From NCBI GenBank assembly GCA_033344815.1, contig JAWPMR010000001.1:854136-918135 (forward strand): a stretch of DNA of 64,000 nt. The letters are read 5' to 3'. Positions within the stretch are counted from its first letter, which is position 1. Every line of letters begins with the position of its first letter. Made by a program: the position numbers and the translations under genes. Positions 25,729 to 34,453 of this stretch are shown in pieces. The stretch comes from Paracoccaceae bacterium. Its GTDB lineage: Bacteria; Pseudomonadota; Alphaproteobacteria; Rhodobacterales; Rhodobacteraceae. The notes beneath the pieces were generated by a model, which searched no databases, was not told the DNA's origin, and was given only the letters and a program-made list of their open reading frames with translations.

Positions 25729-28617
25729 ATGTCACAGCTCTCTGCCATTCTGGAAAATCGTGTTCAGGGCGACTTGATGTTTGACCGCTTTTCTCGGGGT
25801 CGTTACGCCACCGATGCGTCGCTGTATCAGATGATGCCGCTTGGTGTTCTTTCACCGAAATCAGAGGATGACATTCGTGCGGCAATCGAAATTGCGGCAG
25901 ATCAAAAGCTACCCATTTTGGCGCGCGGCGGTGGCACGTCGCAATGCGGACAGACCGTAAACGAAGCGCTGGTCCTGGATAACACACAGTATTTCAATGA
26001 TATTCTGGAACTGGATGTAGAAGGTCAGAGATGTGTAGTACGCCCTGGCATCGTGCTGGATGAATTGAACCGTGTCTTGAAACCCCATGGCCTGTGGTTT
26101 CCGGTAGACGTCTCCACAGCATCACGTGCGACGATCGGAGGGATGGCGGGCAATAATTCATGCGGAGGAAAATCCCTGCGATACGGCATGATGCGGGACA
26201 ATGTTTTGTCCATAGACGCCTTCCTCGCGGATGGCAGCAAACATCATTTCGGACCCACAGACGAAAACACGTCCCCGCAGATAGCGGCGGATCTTCTAGC
26301 GCTCGGCAGACGCGAAGCCGCGGAGATTGACGCCCGATTCCCCAAGGTCATGCGCCGCGTCGGAGGATATAATATCGACGCCCTGGTTCCCAGTCACAAC
26401 GTCAACAACCTTGCTCATCTGTTGGTCGGCTCAGAGGGGACGCTGGCCTATTCCACGGCACTGGAATTGAAACTCTGGCCGCTGATTTCGCAAAGAGTTT
26501 TGGGCATTTGCCACTTCCCCACCTTCCATCATGCGATGGACGCAGCGCAGCATCTGGTAACGCTTGAACCACAAGGTGTCGAGCTGGTGGATTCGACGAT
26601 GATTGCGCTGGCACGCGATATCCCGTTGTTTCGCACCACGATTGAAGAGGTCGTAACCGGCGCGCCCGAGGCATTGTTACTGGTGGAATTTGCCGAATCT
26701 GATCCGACACAACATCTGCCAAAACTCAAACAACTCGAAGAAATAATGGGCGATCTGGGCTTTTCCTGGACCGGCACAGGAAAGAACTGGGGTGGTGTCA
26801 CGCGCGTTGTAGAGCCAGCCATGCAGGCCCGCATCGCCGATCTGCGCAGTTCCGGGCTCAACATCATGATGTCCATGAAAGATGACGGAAAGCCAGTTTC
26901 CTTTGTCGAGGATTGCGCCGTCGAACTGCCCGATCTTGCGGCCTATACGGCTGGTCTGACGGAAATTTTTGATAGGAACGGCACAAAAGGCACATGGTAC
27001 GCGCATGCTTCTGTCGGGTGTCTGCATGTGCGGCCGATCTTGAACATGAAACTGGACAAAGACGTCAAGACCATGCGCGCCATTGCGGAAGAATGCTTTG
27101 ACCTTGTGGCAAAATACAAAGGCTCTCATTCCGGCGAACATGGCGACGGTTTGGTCCGGTCGGAGTTTCATGAAAAGATGTTTGGCGCGCGCATGGTGGC
27201 GAATTTCTCCGAAGTAAAAAAACTGTTCGACCCCAACGGAGTGTTCAATCCGGGCAAAATTGTTGATGCCCCTAAAATGGATGACCGGAACCTGTTTCGC
27301 TATGGGCCTGACTACACCGTTCCGGCATTTGATACACAACTTGACTGGTCGGAATGGACCGGCAGCGGCGGCGGTTTTCAAGGCGCCGTCGAGATGTGCA
27401 ACAACAATGGTGCTTGCCGCAAACTGAAGGGTGGCGTGATGTGCCCATCCTTTCGGGTCACGCGCAAGGAACAGGACCTGACGCGCGGGCGGGCCAACAC
27501 GTTACGGTTGGCAATTTCGGGGCAATTGGGGCCGGATGCGCTGACGTCGGACCAGATGGCGGAGACTATGAAACTCTGTGTATCCTGCAAAGGATGCAAA
27601 CGCGAATGTCCCACAGGCGTTGACATGGCACGGATGAAAATCGAGGTCATGGCCGCGCGGGCCAAGAAAAACGGTACAAGTTTTCATGATCGTCTGATCG
27701 CTTTCCTGCCACGCTACGCGCCCTGGGTGTCGCGCCTGCCCTTTCTGGCAAATCTGCGCAATCACATACCCGGGTTGGCCAGGTTGACCGAAAAATTAAC
27801 CGGTTTCACCGCAACGCGGGACTTGCCAAACTGGAGCGCCAAACCGTTCCGGGATGCAGAAGTCTCGCGTCAAGACGAACCTGAAGCCGTGCTGTTTGCC
27901 GATAGTTTTAACCGATATTTTGAACCTGAAAACCTGCGCGCCACGCTGAAAGTGCTTGAAGCGGCCGATGTCCGTGTCCATCTGGCTGCTGCACCGTCAG
28001 GCGAGCGGCCTCTTTGTTGCGGGCGCACGTTCCTGTCGGCCGGTTTGGTGGATGAAGCAAGACAAGAGGCGCAAAGGTTGGTCAAAGCCTTGTTGCCTTA
28101 TGCGCAAAAAGGCGTGCCGATCATTGGACTGGAGCCCAGTTGCCTGCTCACTTTGCGTGACGAAATCCCCACATTGCTGCCGGGCGAGGACACGGAGACC
28201 CTGGCCAGACATGCGCGGATGCTTGAAGAGTACATCGCCGATCAGGTGGACAACCCGGATTTCCAACTTCCGCTAAAATCACCTGCGCGCAAGATTCTGA
28301 TGCATGGGCATTGTCACCAAAAGGCCATGGGCGTCATGACGAGCGTGGAAAAGACCTTGTCGCTGCTGCCTGATACCGAAATCGAGGTCGTGGAAACAAG
28401 CTGTTGTGGCATGGCGGGCGCTTTTGGCTATGGTATCGAAACGCATGAAATTTCGCGTAAGATGGCAGAGGCGGATTTGATGCCAGCGGTAAGAGAAGCT
28501 GAAGGAGACACGCTGATCGTGGCGGACGGAACGTCTTGTCGCCATCAGATCGCGGATCTGAGTGAGGCCAAACCCCTGCATGTCGCGCGGCTCCTAGAAA
28601 GGGCCTTGAAAAAGTGA
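25729..28617 (+). CDS. FAD / 4Fe-4S 2-hydroxyacid dehydrogenase (GlcD-GlpC fusion, YdiJ-like)
   Basis: A 962-residue fusion. The N-terminal FAD_binding_4 domain ('LARGGGTSQCGQTVN', 'TIGGMAGNNSCGGKSLRYGMM') and the FAD-linked oxidase C-terminal domain ('SGEHGDGLVRSEF', 'FDPNGVFNPGKI') fill about residues 1-530. Ferredoxin-like Cys clusters follow ('CNNNGACRKLKGGVMCPSF'; 'CVSCKGCKRECPTG'). The CCG-type Cys-rich tail comes last ('CCGRTFLSAG', 'HGHCHQKA', 'TSCCGMAGAFGYG'). Relatives oxidise D-lactate, D-2-hydroxyglutarate or glycolate and pass electrons to quinone. ATG 25729 was preferred over GTG 25699. It is followed after 10 bp by a GntR regulator and faces the aminotransferase/TRAP operon, suggesting an imported 2-hydroxyacid is oxidised here. 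Confidence 0.9.
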   Translation: MSQLSAILENRVQGDLMFDRFSRGRYATDASLYQMMPLGVLSPKSEDDIRAAIEIAADQKLPILARGGGTSQCGQTVNEALVLDNTQYFNDILELDVEGQRCVVRPGIVLDELNRVLKPHGLWFPVDVSTASRATIGGMAGNNSCGGKSLRYGMMRDNVLSIDAFLADGSKHHFGPTDENTSPQIAADLLALGRREAAEIDARFPKVMRRVGGYNIDALVPSHNVNNLAHLLVGSEGTLAYSTALELKLWPLISQRVLGICHFPTFHHAMDAAQHLVTLEPQGVELVDSTMIALARDIPLFRTTIEEVVTGAPEALLLVEFAESDPTQHLPKLKQLEEIMGDLGFSWTGTGKNWGGVTRVVEPAMQARIADLRSSGLNIMMSMKDDGKPVSFVEDCAVELPDLAAYTAGLTEIFDRNGTKGTWYAHASVGCLHVRPILNMKLDKDVKTMRAIAEECFDLVAKYKGSHSGEHGDGLVRSEFHEKMFGARMVANFSEVKKLFDPNGVFNPGKIVDAPKMDDRNLFRYGPDYTVPAFDTQLDWSEWTGSGGGFQGAVEMCNNNGACRKLKGGVMCPSFRVTRKEQDLTRGRANTLRLAISGQLGPDALTSDQMAETMKLCVSCKGCKRECPTGVDMARMKIEVMAARAKKNGTSFHDRLIAFLPRYAPWVSRLPFLANLRNHIPGLARLTEKLTGFTATRDLPNWSAKPFRDAEVSRQDEPEAVLFADSFNRYFEPENLRATLKVLEAADVRVHLAAAPSGERPLCCGRTFLSAGLVDEARQEAQRLVKALLPYAQKGVPIIGLEPSCLLTLRDEIPTLLPGEDTETLARHARMLEEYIADQVDNPDFQLPLKSPARKILMHGHCHQKAMGVMTSVEKTLSLLPDTEIEVVETSCCGMAGAFGYGIETHEISRKMAEADLMPAVREAEGDTLIVADGTSCRHQIADLSEAKPLHVARLLERALKK

Positions 28618-28627
28618 GGCAAATCCA

Positions 28628-29305
28628 ATGACACCGGCAACAGAATCTCGGGCAATCCTGCGCACGTCCCTGCACCATGAATTGGTGGGTCGTTTGCAGA
28701 CGCTGATCATAAATGCAGAACTCGAACCGGGCGCCAAGGTGCCGGAAAAAACACTCTGTGATCAGTTTGGGGTCTCCCGTACGCCGCTGCGCGAAGCTTT
28801 GAAGGTGTTGGCATCAGATGGGCTGGTGCGTCTGGAACCCAACCGCGGCGCGTGGGTTACGCAGGTCACCATCGGTGAGGTCGAGGAGGTGTTCCCGGTG
28901 CTTGGCGCGTTGGAAGCCTTGTCTGGCGAGTTGGCTTGCAGACGCATCAGTGATGTCGAAATCGAAGCCGTGCGCACCCTGCACGACCAGATGCTGGAGA
29001 GCTATGAAAAGCGGGATCTGGATGCCTATTTCACGATCAACCAGAAAATCCATCGCGCCATTCTCATGGCCGCGCATAATGATACTTTGACGACATCTTG
29101 TCAGGCGTTGTCCTTGCGCATGCAACGGGCGCGCTATCTGGCGAATATGACCGAAGGGCGTTGGTTTGAAGCGGTACAGGAACATGAAAACATCATGAAA
29201 TTTCTAGCCGCCCGGGACGGTGAAGCTTTGGCCAAAACGCTGCTCGATCACATGGATGCAAAACGGATTTCCGTGATCCGCTGGCTTGAAACCGAGGACG
29301 CATAG
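28628..29305 (+). CDS. GntR-family regulator (FCD domain)
   Basis: A 225-residue FadR/FCD-type regulator. The winged HTH is at about residues 20-80 ('LEPGAKVPEKTLCDQFGVSRTPLREALKVLASDGLVRLEPNRGAWV'). A helical FCD effector domain follows, with metal/ligand-binding Asp and His positions such as 'FTINQKIHRAILMAAHNDTL' and 'EHENIMKFLAARD'. FCD members usually sense organic acids. It is in an operon with the dehydrogenase (10 bp gap) and probably controls both divergent units. Confidence 0.93.
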   Translation: MTPATESRAILRTSLHHELVGRLQTLIINAELEPGAKVPEKTLCDQFGVSRTPLREALKVLASDGLVRLEPNRGAWVTQVTIGEVEEVFPVLGALEALSGELACRRISDVEIEAVRTLHDQMLESYEKRDLDAYFTINQKIHRAILMAAHNDTLTTSCQALSLRMQRARYLANMTEGRWFEAVQEHENIMKFLAARDGEALAKTLLDHMDAKRISVIRWLETEDA

Positions 29306-29445
29306 TCGGATCTGTTACTGCCTAAGTCTCGCGCTTTTGGATCCCTGCGGAGACTTCAGCAGGTTGGTTGTGAAGGCCGATAGGTTATCACGGCGAGCCC
29401 AACAGCCGTTACCTGAACCCGCAGAAACTTGGCAGCGACGCCTGT

Positions 29446-30138
29446 TTATGACGCGGGTGCCTCGATCAACTGCGCTTGAAACGCCTGTTCCCCCCGACGT
29501 GAGAATGTCACAGCGCGACTGTCAGGTTGACGTGCCGCCCAGCCGCGCGCTTCGATCTGGGAGAGCAACGCCCGCCCAAGACTACCGGCGAGATGCGAAC
29601 GCCGCGCGCTCCAATCCAGACACTCCTTGCACAAAGGCGATTTCTGGGACCGCAACAGCACCAAATCCACCCCAAAACCTTGCACAAAACCGTCACCGCT
29701 TGATGTCAAACGCAATACTTCGCCGTCAATCTCCAAGAACCCGCGCGTCATGAAGCTGTCAAACATTTGAATGCCCATATCGCCCGCCAAATGGTTGTAA
29801 CACACACGCGCCTTGCGCAAGGCGGCGTCCTTGGGTCCGGTGCGCGTGCGCAAGTGACCGGTTTTGACCGCCAGACCCATCAACCCTTCCAGCACCTGTG
29901 CCACATCATCACTGGCCAGCGAGAAATACTTGTGCCGGCCTTGTTTAAGGGGCCTCAGCAAACCGCCCGCATCCAGTTTCGCCAAATGCGAACTCGCGGT
30001 CTGGCTGGTAATCCCGGCTTCTGCCGCCAGTTCAGTGGCGGTCAACGCCTTACCAGTCATCAGCGCGGTCAACATGTTGGCGCGCGCAGGATCCCCGATC
30101 AGGGCGGCGATGCGCGCGATGTCTGGTCCTTCTTTCAT
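29446..30138 (-). CDS. ArsR-family regulator with C-terminal extension
   Basis: A 230-residue ArsR/SmtB-type repressor. The winged HTH is at residues about 8-85 ('LIGDPARANMLTALMTGKALTATELAAEAGITSQTASSHLAKLDAGGLL'). It is followed by a long extension containing 'ARVCYNHLAGDMGIQMFDSFM' and a Cys pair 'KSPLCKECLDW', a layout common in alphaproteobacterial ArsR proteins that do not sense arsenic. It is divergent from the NIPSNAP/ABM pair with a 71-bp spacer holding a TTCGA-N6-TCGAA palindrome. Confidence 0.9.
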   Translation of the reverse strand: MKEGPDIARIAALIGDPARANMLTALMTGKALTATELAAEAGITSQTASSHLAKLDAGGLLRPLKQGRHKYFSLASDDVAQVLEGLMGLAVKTGHLRTRTGPKDAALRKARVCYNHLAGDMGIQMFDSFMTRGFLEIDGEVLRLTSSGDGFVQGFGVDLVLLRSQKSPLCKECLDWSARRSHLAGSLGRALLSQIEARGWAARQPDSRAVTFSRRGEQAFQAQLIEAPAS

Positions 30139-30140
30139 AG

Positions 30141-30156
30141 TTCGATCGTAGTCGAA
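30141..30156. promoter_or_regulatory. Candidate ArsR operator
   Basis: TTCGA-TCGTAG-TCGAA is an interrupted palindrome 2 bp upstream of the ArsR start codon, between the divergent ArsR and NIPSNAP genes. Autoregulation with control of the neighbour is inferred from position. Confidence 0.45.
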
Positions 30157-30209
30157 GCATTCCAGTCGATCAATCCCCTATTCAAGGCACAGACATGAAA
30201 GGAAAACCC

Positions 30210-30533
30210 ATGCTTACCTGTATCATCCGCTATCAGATCGACCCGACAAAAAAGGCGCATTTCATTCAGTATGCACGAAATTGGGGGCAAGCCATTCCAA
30301 GATGTGGCGCAGATTTGATTGGCTATTATGCGCCTCATGAAGGATCATCAACACTCGCTTACGGGATTTACAACATCCCCAACCTTGCCACCTATGAGGC
30401 TTATCGCGCGCGTTTGGCAGATGACCCGCTGGGCCGTGAGAATTACGAATTTGCGCAATCAGAAAAATTTCTGCTGCGCGAAGACCGGACCTTTTTGAAG
30501 CTGGCCTCCGCGCCACATGGAGAACCTACGTGA
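30210..30533 (+). CDS. NIPSNAP family protein
   Basis: A 107-residue dimeric alpha/beta-barrel type protein. The NIPSNAP pattern is clear: 'CIIRYQIDPTKKAHFIQYARNWGQAIPRCGADLIGYYAPHEG', then 'YEAYRARLADDPLGRENYEFA'. ATG 30210 follows AAAGGAAAACCC and is preferred over ATG 30195. The molecular role is unknown; relatives occur beside ArsR regulators and ABM proteins. It overlaps the next start by 4 nt (GTGA). Confidence 0.85.
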   Translation: MLTCIIRYQIDPTKKAHFIQYARNWGQAIPRCGADLIGYYAPHEGSSTLAYGIYNIPNLATYEAYRARLADDPLGRENYEFAQSEKFLLREDRTFLKLASAPHGEPT

Positions 30534-30883
30534 TTGCCGTGATATTCGAAGTCGAACCCGCAGAGGGGCGCAAGGAAGATTATCTAGAGATCGCCGCGAA
30601 AATGCGCCCTATGCTTCAGGAAGTTGAGGGTTTCATTTCCGTCGAGCGGTTTCAAAGCTTGACAGATCCGGCCAAGATCCTGTCTTTGTCATTCTTCGAG
30701 GATGAAGAAGCTGTGAAGCGCTGGCGCACGCTCAGCGCGCATCGCGGGGCGCAATCTGATGGGCGCGCCGGGGTTTTCGCCGGTTACCGTTTGCGGGTCG
30801 CCGGCGTGCTGCGCGATTACGGCATGTTTGATCGCGCGCAGGCACCGGAGGATAGCAAGGCAGCCCATCAAGTGGACCACTAA
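30530..30883 (+). CDS. Antibiotic-biosynthesis-monooxygenase (ABM) fold protein
   Basis: A 117-residue ferredoxin-like ABM protein. GTG 30530 overlaps the NIPSNAP stop. It has 'VIFEVEPAEGRKEDYLEIAAKMRPMLQEVEGFISVERFQS', 'LSLSFFEDEEAVKRWR' and 'YRLRVAGVLRDYGMFDR'. ABM proteins include heme-degrading and quinol monooxygenases, but many have no known activity. Coupled translation with NIPSNAP suggests the two small barrels work together. It is convergent with the second TRAP operon (6 bp gap). Confidence 0.85.
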   Translation: MIAVIFEVEPAEGRKEDYLEIAAKMRPMLQEVEGFISVERFQSLTDPAKILSLSFFEDEEAVKRWRTLSAHRGAQSDGRAGVFAGYRLRVAGVLRDYGMFDRAQAPEDSKAAHQVDH

Positions 30884-30889
30884 GCCGCT

Positions 30890-32290
30890 TTACCCCGCCA
30901 GTGACGGCAGAAACAGAACGATGCCCGGGAAAGCAACGAGGAGCGCGATGGTCACGCCATCGGCGATAAAGAAAGGGGTCACACCTTTGAATACATCCTG
31001 AACCGTCAAATCATCACGCACGCCCGCCACCACAAAACAGTTGAGGCCGATGGGCGGGGTGATCAGACAGAACTCTGCCATTTTGACCACCAATATCCCG
31101 AACCAGATCGCACACATCGGACCAGACATGCCAAACGCGCTGTCTGCGGCGGCCACGGTTTCACCGCCATTGAGCGCCATGACTGCCGGATAAACCACGG
31201 GCAGCGTCAAGAGAAGCATGCCAATCGCGTCCATGAACATGCCCAGTACCGCATAGGCCAGCAGGATGCAGATCAGGATCAGCATGGGCGACATTTCGAG
31301 CGACGTGATCCAATCGGCAAAGGCTTCGGGCAATTCGGCAAATCCCAGGAAACGCACATAGATCAGCACGCCCCAGATGATGGAAAAAATCATCACGGTG
31401 AGTTTTGCGGTATCCAGCAATGCGCTCTTGAGTTGTTTCCAGCGCATGCCGCGATAAAGCGCCATCAGGAATATGATAAACGCGCCAATCGCGCCGCCTT
31501 CGGTTGGTGTCCCCCAGGCATCACCAAAGGGGTTGTAGACAAAAAAGATGATGATCACGACCACCGCCAGAATGGGCAGCGCGGGCGGCAGGGATTCAAA
31601 ACGTTCGCGCCATGAAAAGCCACCAACCGGTGGACCGACGGTTTTGAAAATCACCGCGATGCCGATGATCAGGGCGGCGTAGACAATGGCGGAAAACATA
31701 CCCGGCAAGAAGCCCGCGAGCAGCAGTTTACCGACATCCTGCTCCACGATGATCGCGTAGATCACAAGGATTGCAGAGGGTGGAATAAGCGAGGCAAGTG
31801 TACCGCCAGCGGCCACCACGCCTGCGGCGAATTGTTTATTGTACCCGATCTTGAGCATCTCTGGGATGGCAATGCGGGCAAAAACGGCAGCGGTTGCCAC
31901 AGAGGCACCTGACACGGCGGCAAACCCGGCGGTGGCAAAAACCGTGGACACGGCAAGCCCGCCCGGCACCCACGCAATCCAGCGTTTGCAAGCCGTAAAA
32001 AGCGCCGTGGTAAGTTTCGCGTGATAGGCCATATAGCCGATCATGATAAAGACCGGGATCAAGCTCAGCACCTGCGCGGAGACCTTGGAATGGGGCGTCA
32101 GACCAGCGATTTTGACGCTGATCTCAACGGCTTTCCAGAAGCGATCCGGATCATAGTCAAATCCGTTCCAGCGGAGCCAAACAAGGCCAACAAACCCGGC
32201 CAAGGCGGCTGCAAATGCCACACGCATGCCCAGTATCACGAACGTCAGCAGGCCCGCACTGACCCACAATCCGATTTCAATAGGTTCCAT
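30890..32290 (-). CDS. dctM: TRAP transporter large permease (DctM), long variant
   Basis: A 466-residue permease, about 40 residues longer than the usual DctM. Landmarks include 'FAAVSGASVATAAVFARIAIPEMLKIGYNKQFAAGVVAAGGTLASLIPPSAILVIYA' and 'FGILVVKMAEFCLITPPIGLNCFV'. It has a short cytosolic stretch around 'FSWRERFESLPPAL'. Its start overlaps the dctQ stop (TGATG). It is the second of three TRAP systems in the window; cargo is unknown. Confidence 0.94.
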   Translation of the reverse strand: MEPIEIGLWVSAGLLTFVILGMRVAFAAALAGFVGLVWLRWNGFDYDPDRFWKAVEISVKIAGLTPHSKVSAQVLSLIPVFIMIGYMAYHAKLTTALFTACKRWIAWVPGGLAVSTVFATAGFAAVSGASVATAAVFARIAIPEMLKIGYNKQFAAGVVAAGGTLASLIPPSAILVIYAIIVEQDVGKLLLAGFLPGMFSAIVYAALIIGIAVIFKTVGPPVGGFSWRERFESLPPALPILAVVVIIIFFVYNPFGDAWGTPTEGGAIGAFIIFLMALYRGMRWKQLKSALLDTAKLTVMIFSIIWGVLIYVRFLGFAELPEAFADWITSLEMSPMLILICILLAYAVLGMFMDAIGMLLLTLPVVYPAVMALNGGETVAAADSAFGMSGPMCAIWFGILVVKMAEFCLITPPIGLNCFVVAGVRDDLTVQDVFKGVTPFFIADGVTIALLVAFPGIVLFLPSLAG

Positions 32291-32919
32291 CAGTCCGCCC
32301 CATCCAATGCTTCAGCCTCTAAACGGGCTTGTTCTGCCACACTAAGGTTGAGCGGCACGGCAACAGGGTTTTCCAGTCCCAAGACCAATGCGCGCCCGTA
32401 TCCCCAGGCCTGCAGGATCAGACGCAGGCAGAGCACTGCAAAGGCGATCGGCACCACCAGTTTGGAAGGCCAGATAGGCAGGCCCACATCGATTGAACTG
32501 TCCCGGCTGCACCACGGGCGGGCGCAATCAAACGAGCGGTCAAAATGTTCCCACGCGCCCCAAGTCAGGGCGACAATCACCAACAGGATCAGCAAGACGG
32601 AAACCAGTTCAAAGAACCACAACATGCGTCCTCTGAGAGCGCTGACCAACATATCCATGCGCACATGGGTGCCGTCACGCTGCACGTAAGAGACGCCCAT
32701 GATCGCGATGATGGGCATGGCCGCCTCGATGTAATCGACGTACCCCGCCATCGGGGAGGCAAAGAATTTACGCCCCGTCACCGAATAGGCCGCCAGAAAC
32801 ATCAGCGAAAAAATAGCAAGGCCGCTCAGCAGGGCGCAGAATTTTTCGAGTGGTAATAGTGCACGATCCAGTCGGCTGAGCAGACTGGAATCTTCGAGCA
32901 CGGCTGCGGATCCCGCCAT
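32290..32919 (-). CDS. dctQ: TRAP transporter small permease (DctQ)
   Basis: A 209-residue four-helix membrane protein: 'CALLSGLAIFSLMFLAAYSV', 'AAMPIIAIMGVSYVQ', 'FFELVSVLLILLVIVALTW' and 'LVVPIAFAVLCLRLILQAWGY'. It has an extra loop with two cysteines ('FDCARPWCSRDSS') between helices 3 and 4, longer than in the other two DctQs here. It is coupled to dctM. Confidence 0.9.
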   Translation of the reverse strand: MAGSAAVLEDSSLLSRLDRALLPLEKFCALLSGLAIFSLMFLAAYSVTGRKFFASPMAGYVDYIEAAMPIIAIMGVSYVQRDGTHVRMDMLVSALRGRMLWFFELVSVLLILLVIVALTWGAWEHFDRSFDCARPWCSRDSSIDVGLPIWPSKLVVPIAFAVLCLRLILQAWGYGRALVLGLENPVAVPLNLSVAEQARLEAEALDGAD

Positions 32920-32946
32920 TGCTCTGCCCCCTTGTTTTTATAATTG

Positions 32947-32975
32947 AAAAGGCCGCCCCCTTTTCGAGAGCGGCC
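32947..32975 (-). terminator. Intra-operon terminator between dctP and dctQM
   Basis: On the minus strand GGCCGC and GCGGCC pair around a loop and are followed by TTTTC. It lies 9 nt after the dctP stop and before dctQ, the same arrangement as in the first TRAP operon. Confidence 0.7.
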
Positions 32976-32983
32976 TGTTGTTT

Positions 32984-34000
32984 TTAGCTGCCGCCTTTGG
33001 CTTCAGCGAGCGTTTTGACCACCAGATCATAAAGCTCCTGACCGGGCAGGCCTTGGGCTTCCATGTCGGCGATCCACGCGTCCTTTGCCGGATCTGCGGC
33101 GATCGCGCGGAACTCAGAAATAACGGCAGGATCGATCTCGACCTTCTGAACACCTTTTTCTTCCAGCACAGAATCCCACTTTTTCAACAGCTCGCCATAG
33201 TTGGCCAGATAGTGATCAATGGCTTCCGGGATTGAGCTGTCAAGCGCTTCGCGTTCCGCATCGCTGAGGGACTCGTAGGCGTCGATGTTCACCACAACCG
33301 GGCAATTCACTGTGCCGGGGTTAAGGTTTGCCGTCCACCAATCCGCTTGATTGATCGTGCCAAAACTCAGATGCGCGTGCTGTGCAAAAGCCACTGTGTC
33401 AACCACGCCGCCTTCCATCGCCTGATAGGCTTCGGTTGCGGTCACAGATGTCGGCACGCCGCCAACGGCTTTGAATGCCGCGCCCAAACCGCCGGTGGCA
33501 CGCACGCGCATGCCCTCGAATTCGGCCAATTCGTCGCGCGGCTCGCCCGTGCCAACAAGGTTGTACTGCGGCATCGGCGAGGTCATCAGCAGTTTGGCAT
33601 TCCACTGCGCCATCTCTTCGGTGGCGGCGGGATGCGCGTAAACGGCAGCGGAAACTGCCACTTCCTGCTCCAGGTTTTCAACACCAAGGAACGGCAATTC
33701 CAGAACGGTGATCACGCGGTTCTTATCGGCGTGGTAACCTGCACAAAACTGTGCCATTTCAAAAGCACCAATGGAGATACCGTCGAGGTTTTCGCGGTTC
33801 TTGGACAGACCACCGTAGCTGACGTTCATGGTGAATTCGCCGTTGGTCTTCTCGGACACAAGCTCAGCGAGTTTTTCAACATGCTCGGTAAAGGCGCGAC
33901 GCTTGCCCCAGACAGACACGTTCCATTCGGTCGCGGCGGCCTCGGACACGAAAGCAAAACTGATCGCAGCAACAGCTGCGCCGGATAGATATTTGTTCAT
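32984..34000 (-). CDS. dctP: TRAP transporter substrate-binding protein (DctP)
   Basis: A 338-residue periplasmic protein (ATG 34000, AAGGGAG upstream) with a signal peptide ending near '...SEAAAT'. The DctP fold is supported by 'WNVSVWGKRRAFTEHVEKLAELVSEKTNGEFTMNVSYGG', 'FEGMRVRATGGLGAAFKAVGGVPTSV' (Arg ligand in 'RVRATGG') and 'AMEGGVVDTVAFAQHAHLS'. It is distant from the other two DctPs, so a different substrate is likely. First gene of the PQM operon. Confidence 0.92.
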   Translation of the reverse strand: MNKYLSGAAVAAISFAFVSEAAATEWNVSVWGKRRAFTEHVEKLAELVSEKTNGEFTMNVSYGGLSKNRENLDGISIGAFEMAQFCAGYHADKNRVITVLELPFLGVENLEQEVAVSAAVYAHPAATEEMAQWNAKLLMTSPMPQYNLVGTGEPRDELAEFEGMRVRATGGLGAAFKAVGGVPTSVTATEAYQAMEGGVVDTVAFAQHAHLSFGTINQADWWTANLNPGTVNCPVVVNIDAYESLSDAEREALDSSIPEAIDHYLANYGELLKKWDSVLEEKGVQKVEIDPAVISEFRAIAADPAKDAWIADMEAQGLPGQELYDLVVKTLAEAKGGS

Positions 34001-34453
34001 AAAGTTTCTCCCTTGTTGCACGCCTCAGGTCGGGCGCACTTGGCGCAAAACTACCGAAGCCCGCGCGCAGTGCCAAGCCCTGAATACCGCTGTTTTGCGG
34101 ACATCCCTCAGGCATTTGATTCCAATGCATTTAACTGCGTTTTGCCGTACTGTTGCGGCACTCATTTTCTATTTCAACTCTGGGGCGAAAGACGGCCTCA
34201 CTCGGACTGCAACCGTCTGACGTCGTTGATACTGGGGTAATTGTTTAAACGATGAAGCGCCTGCCACAGTCCGATTTTTTCAAATTCCTCAACTCTCCGG
34301 GAAAAACCTGTTCACAGAAAGCCTTATGACACTGTGGCTTATTCCTTTCTGTTCCAATCCCGTTATGATCGCCCTCAAGAGGAGCGGTGGTTCAGGCAAT
34401 GACGATGACCTTGGCCACCCTTCGAAAAACTGCGACCCAAGGGAGGAGCCTTC
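34001..34453. other. Intergenic region upstream of acs
   Basis: A 453-bp divergent spacer between dctP (minus) and acs (plus). No reading frame of merit and no RNA gene was recognised. It must contain both promoters; a weak TTATGAT-like -10 box at about 34362-34368 could serve acs. Confidence 0.4.
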
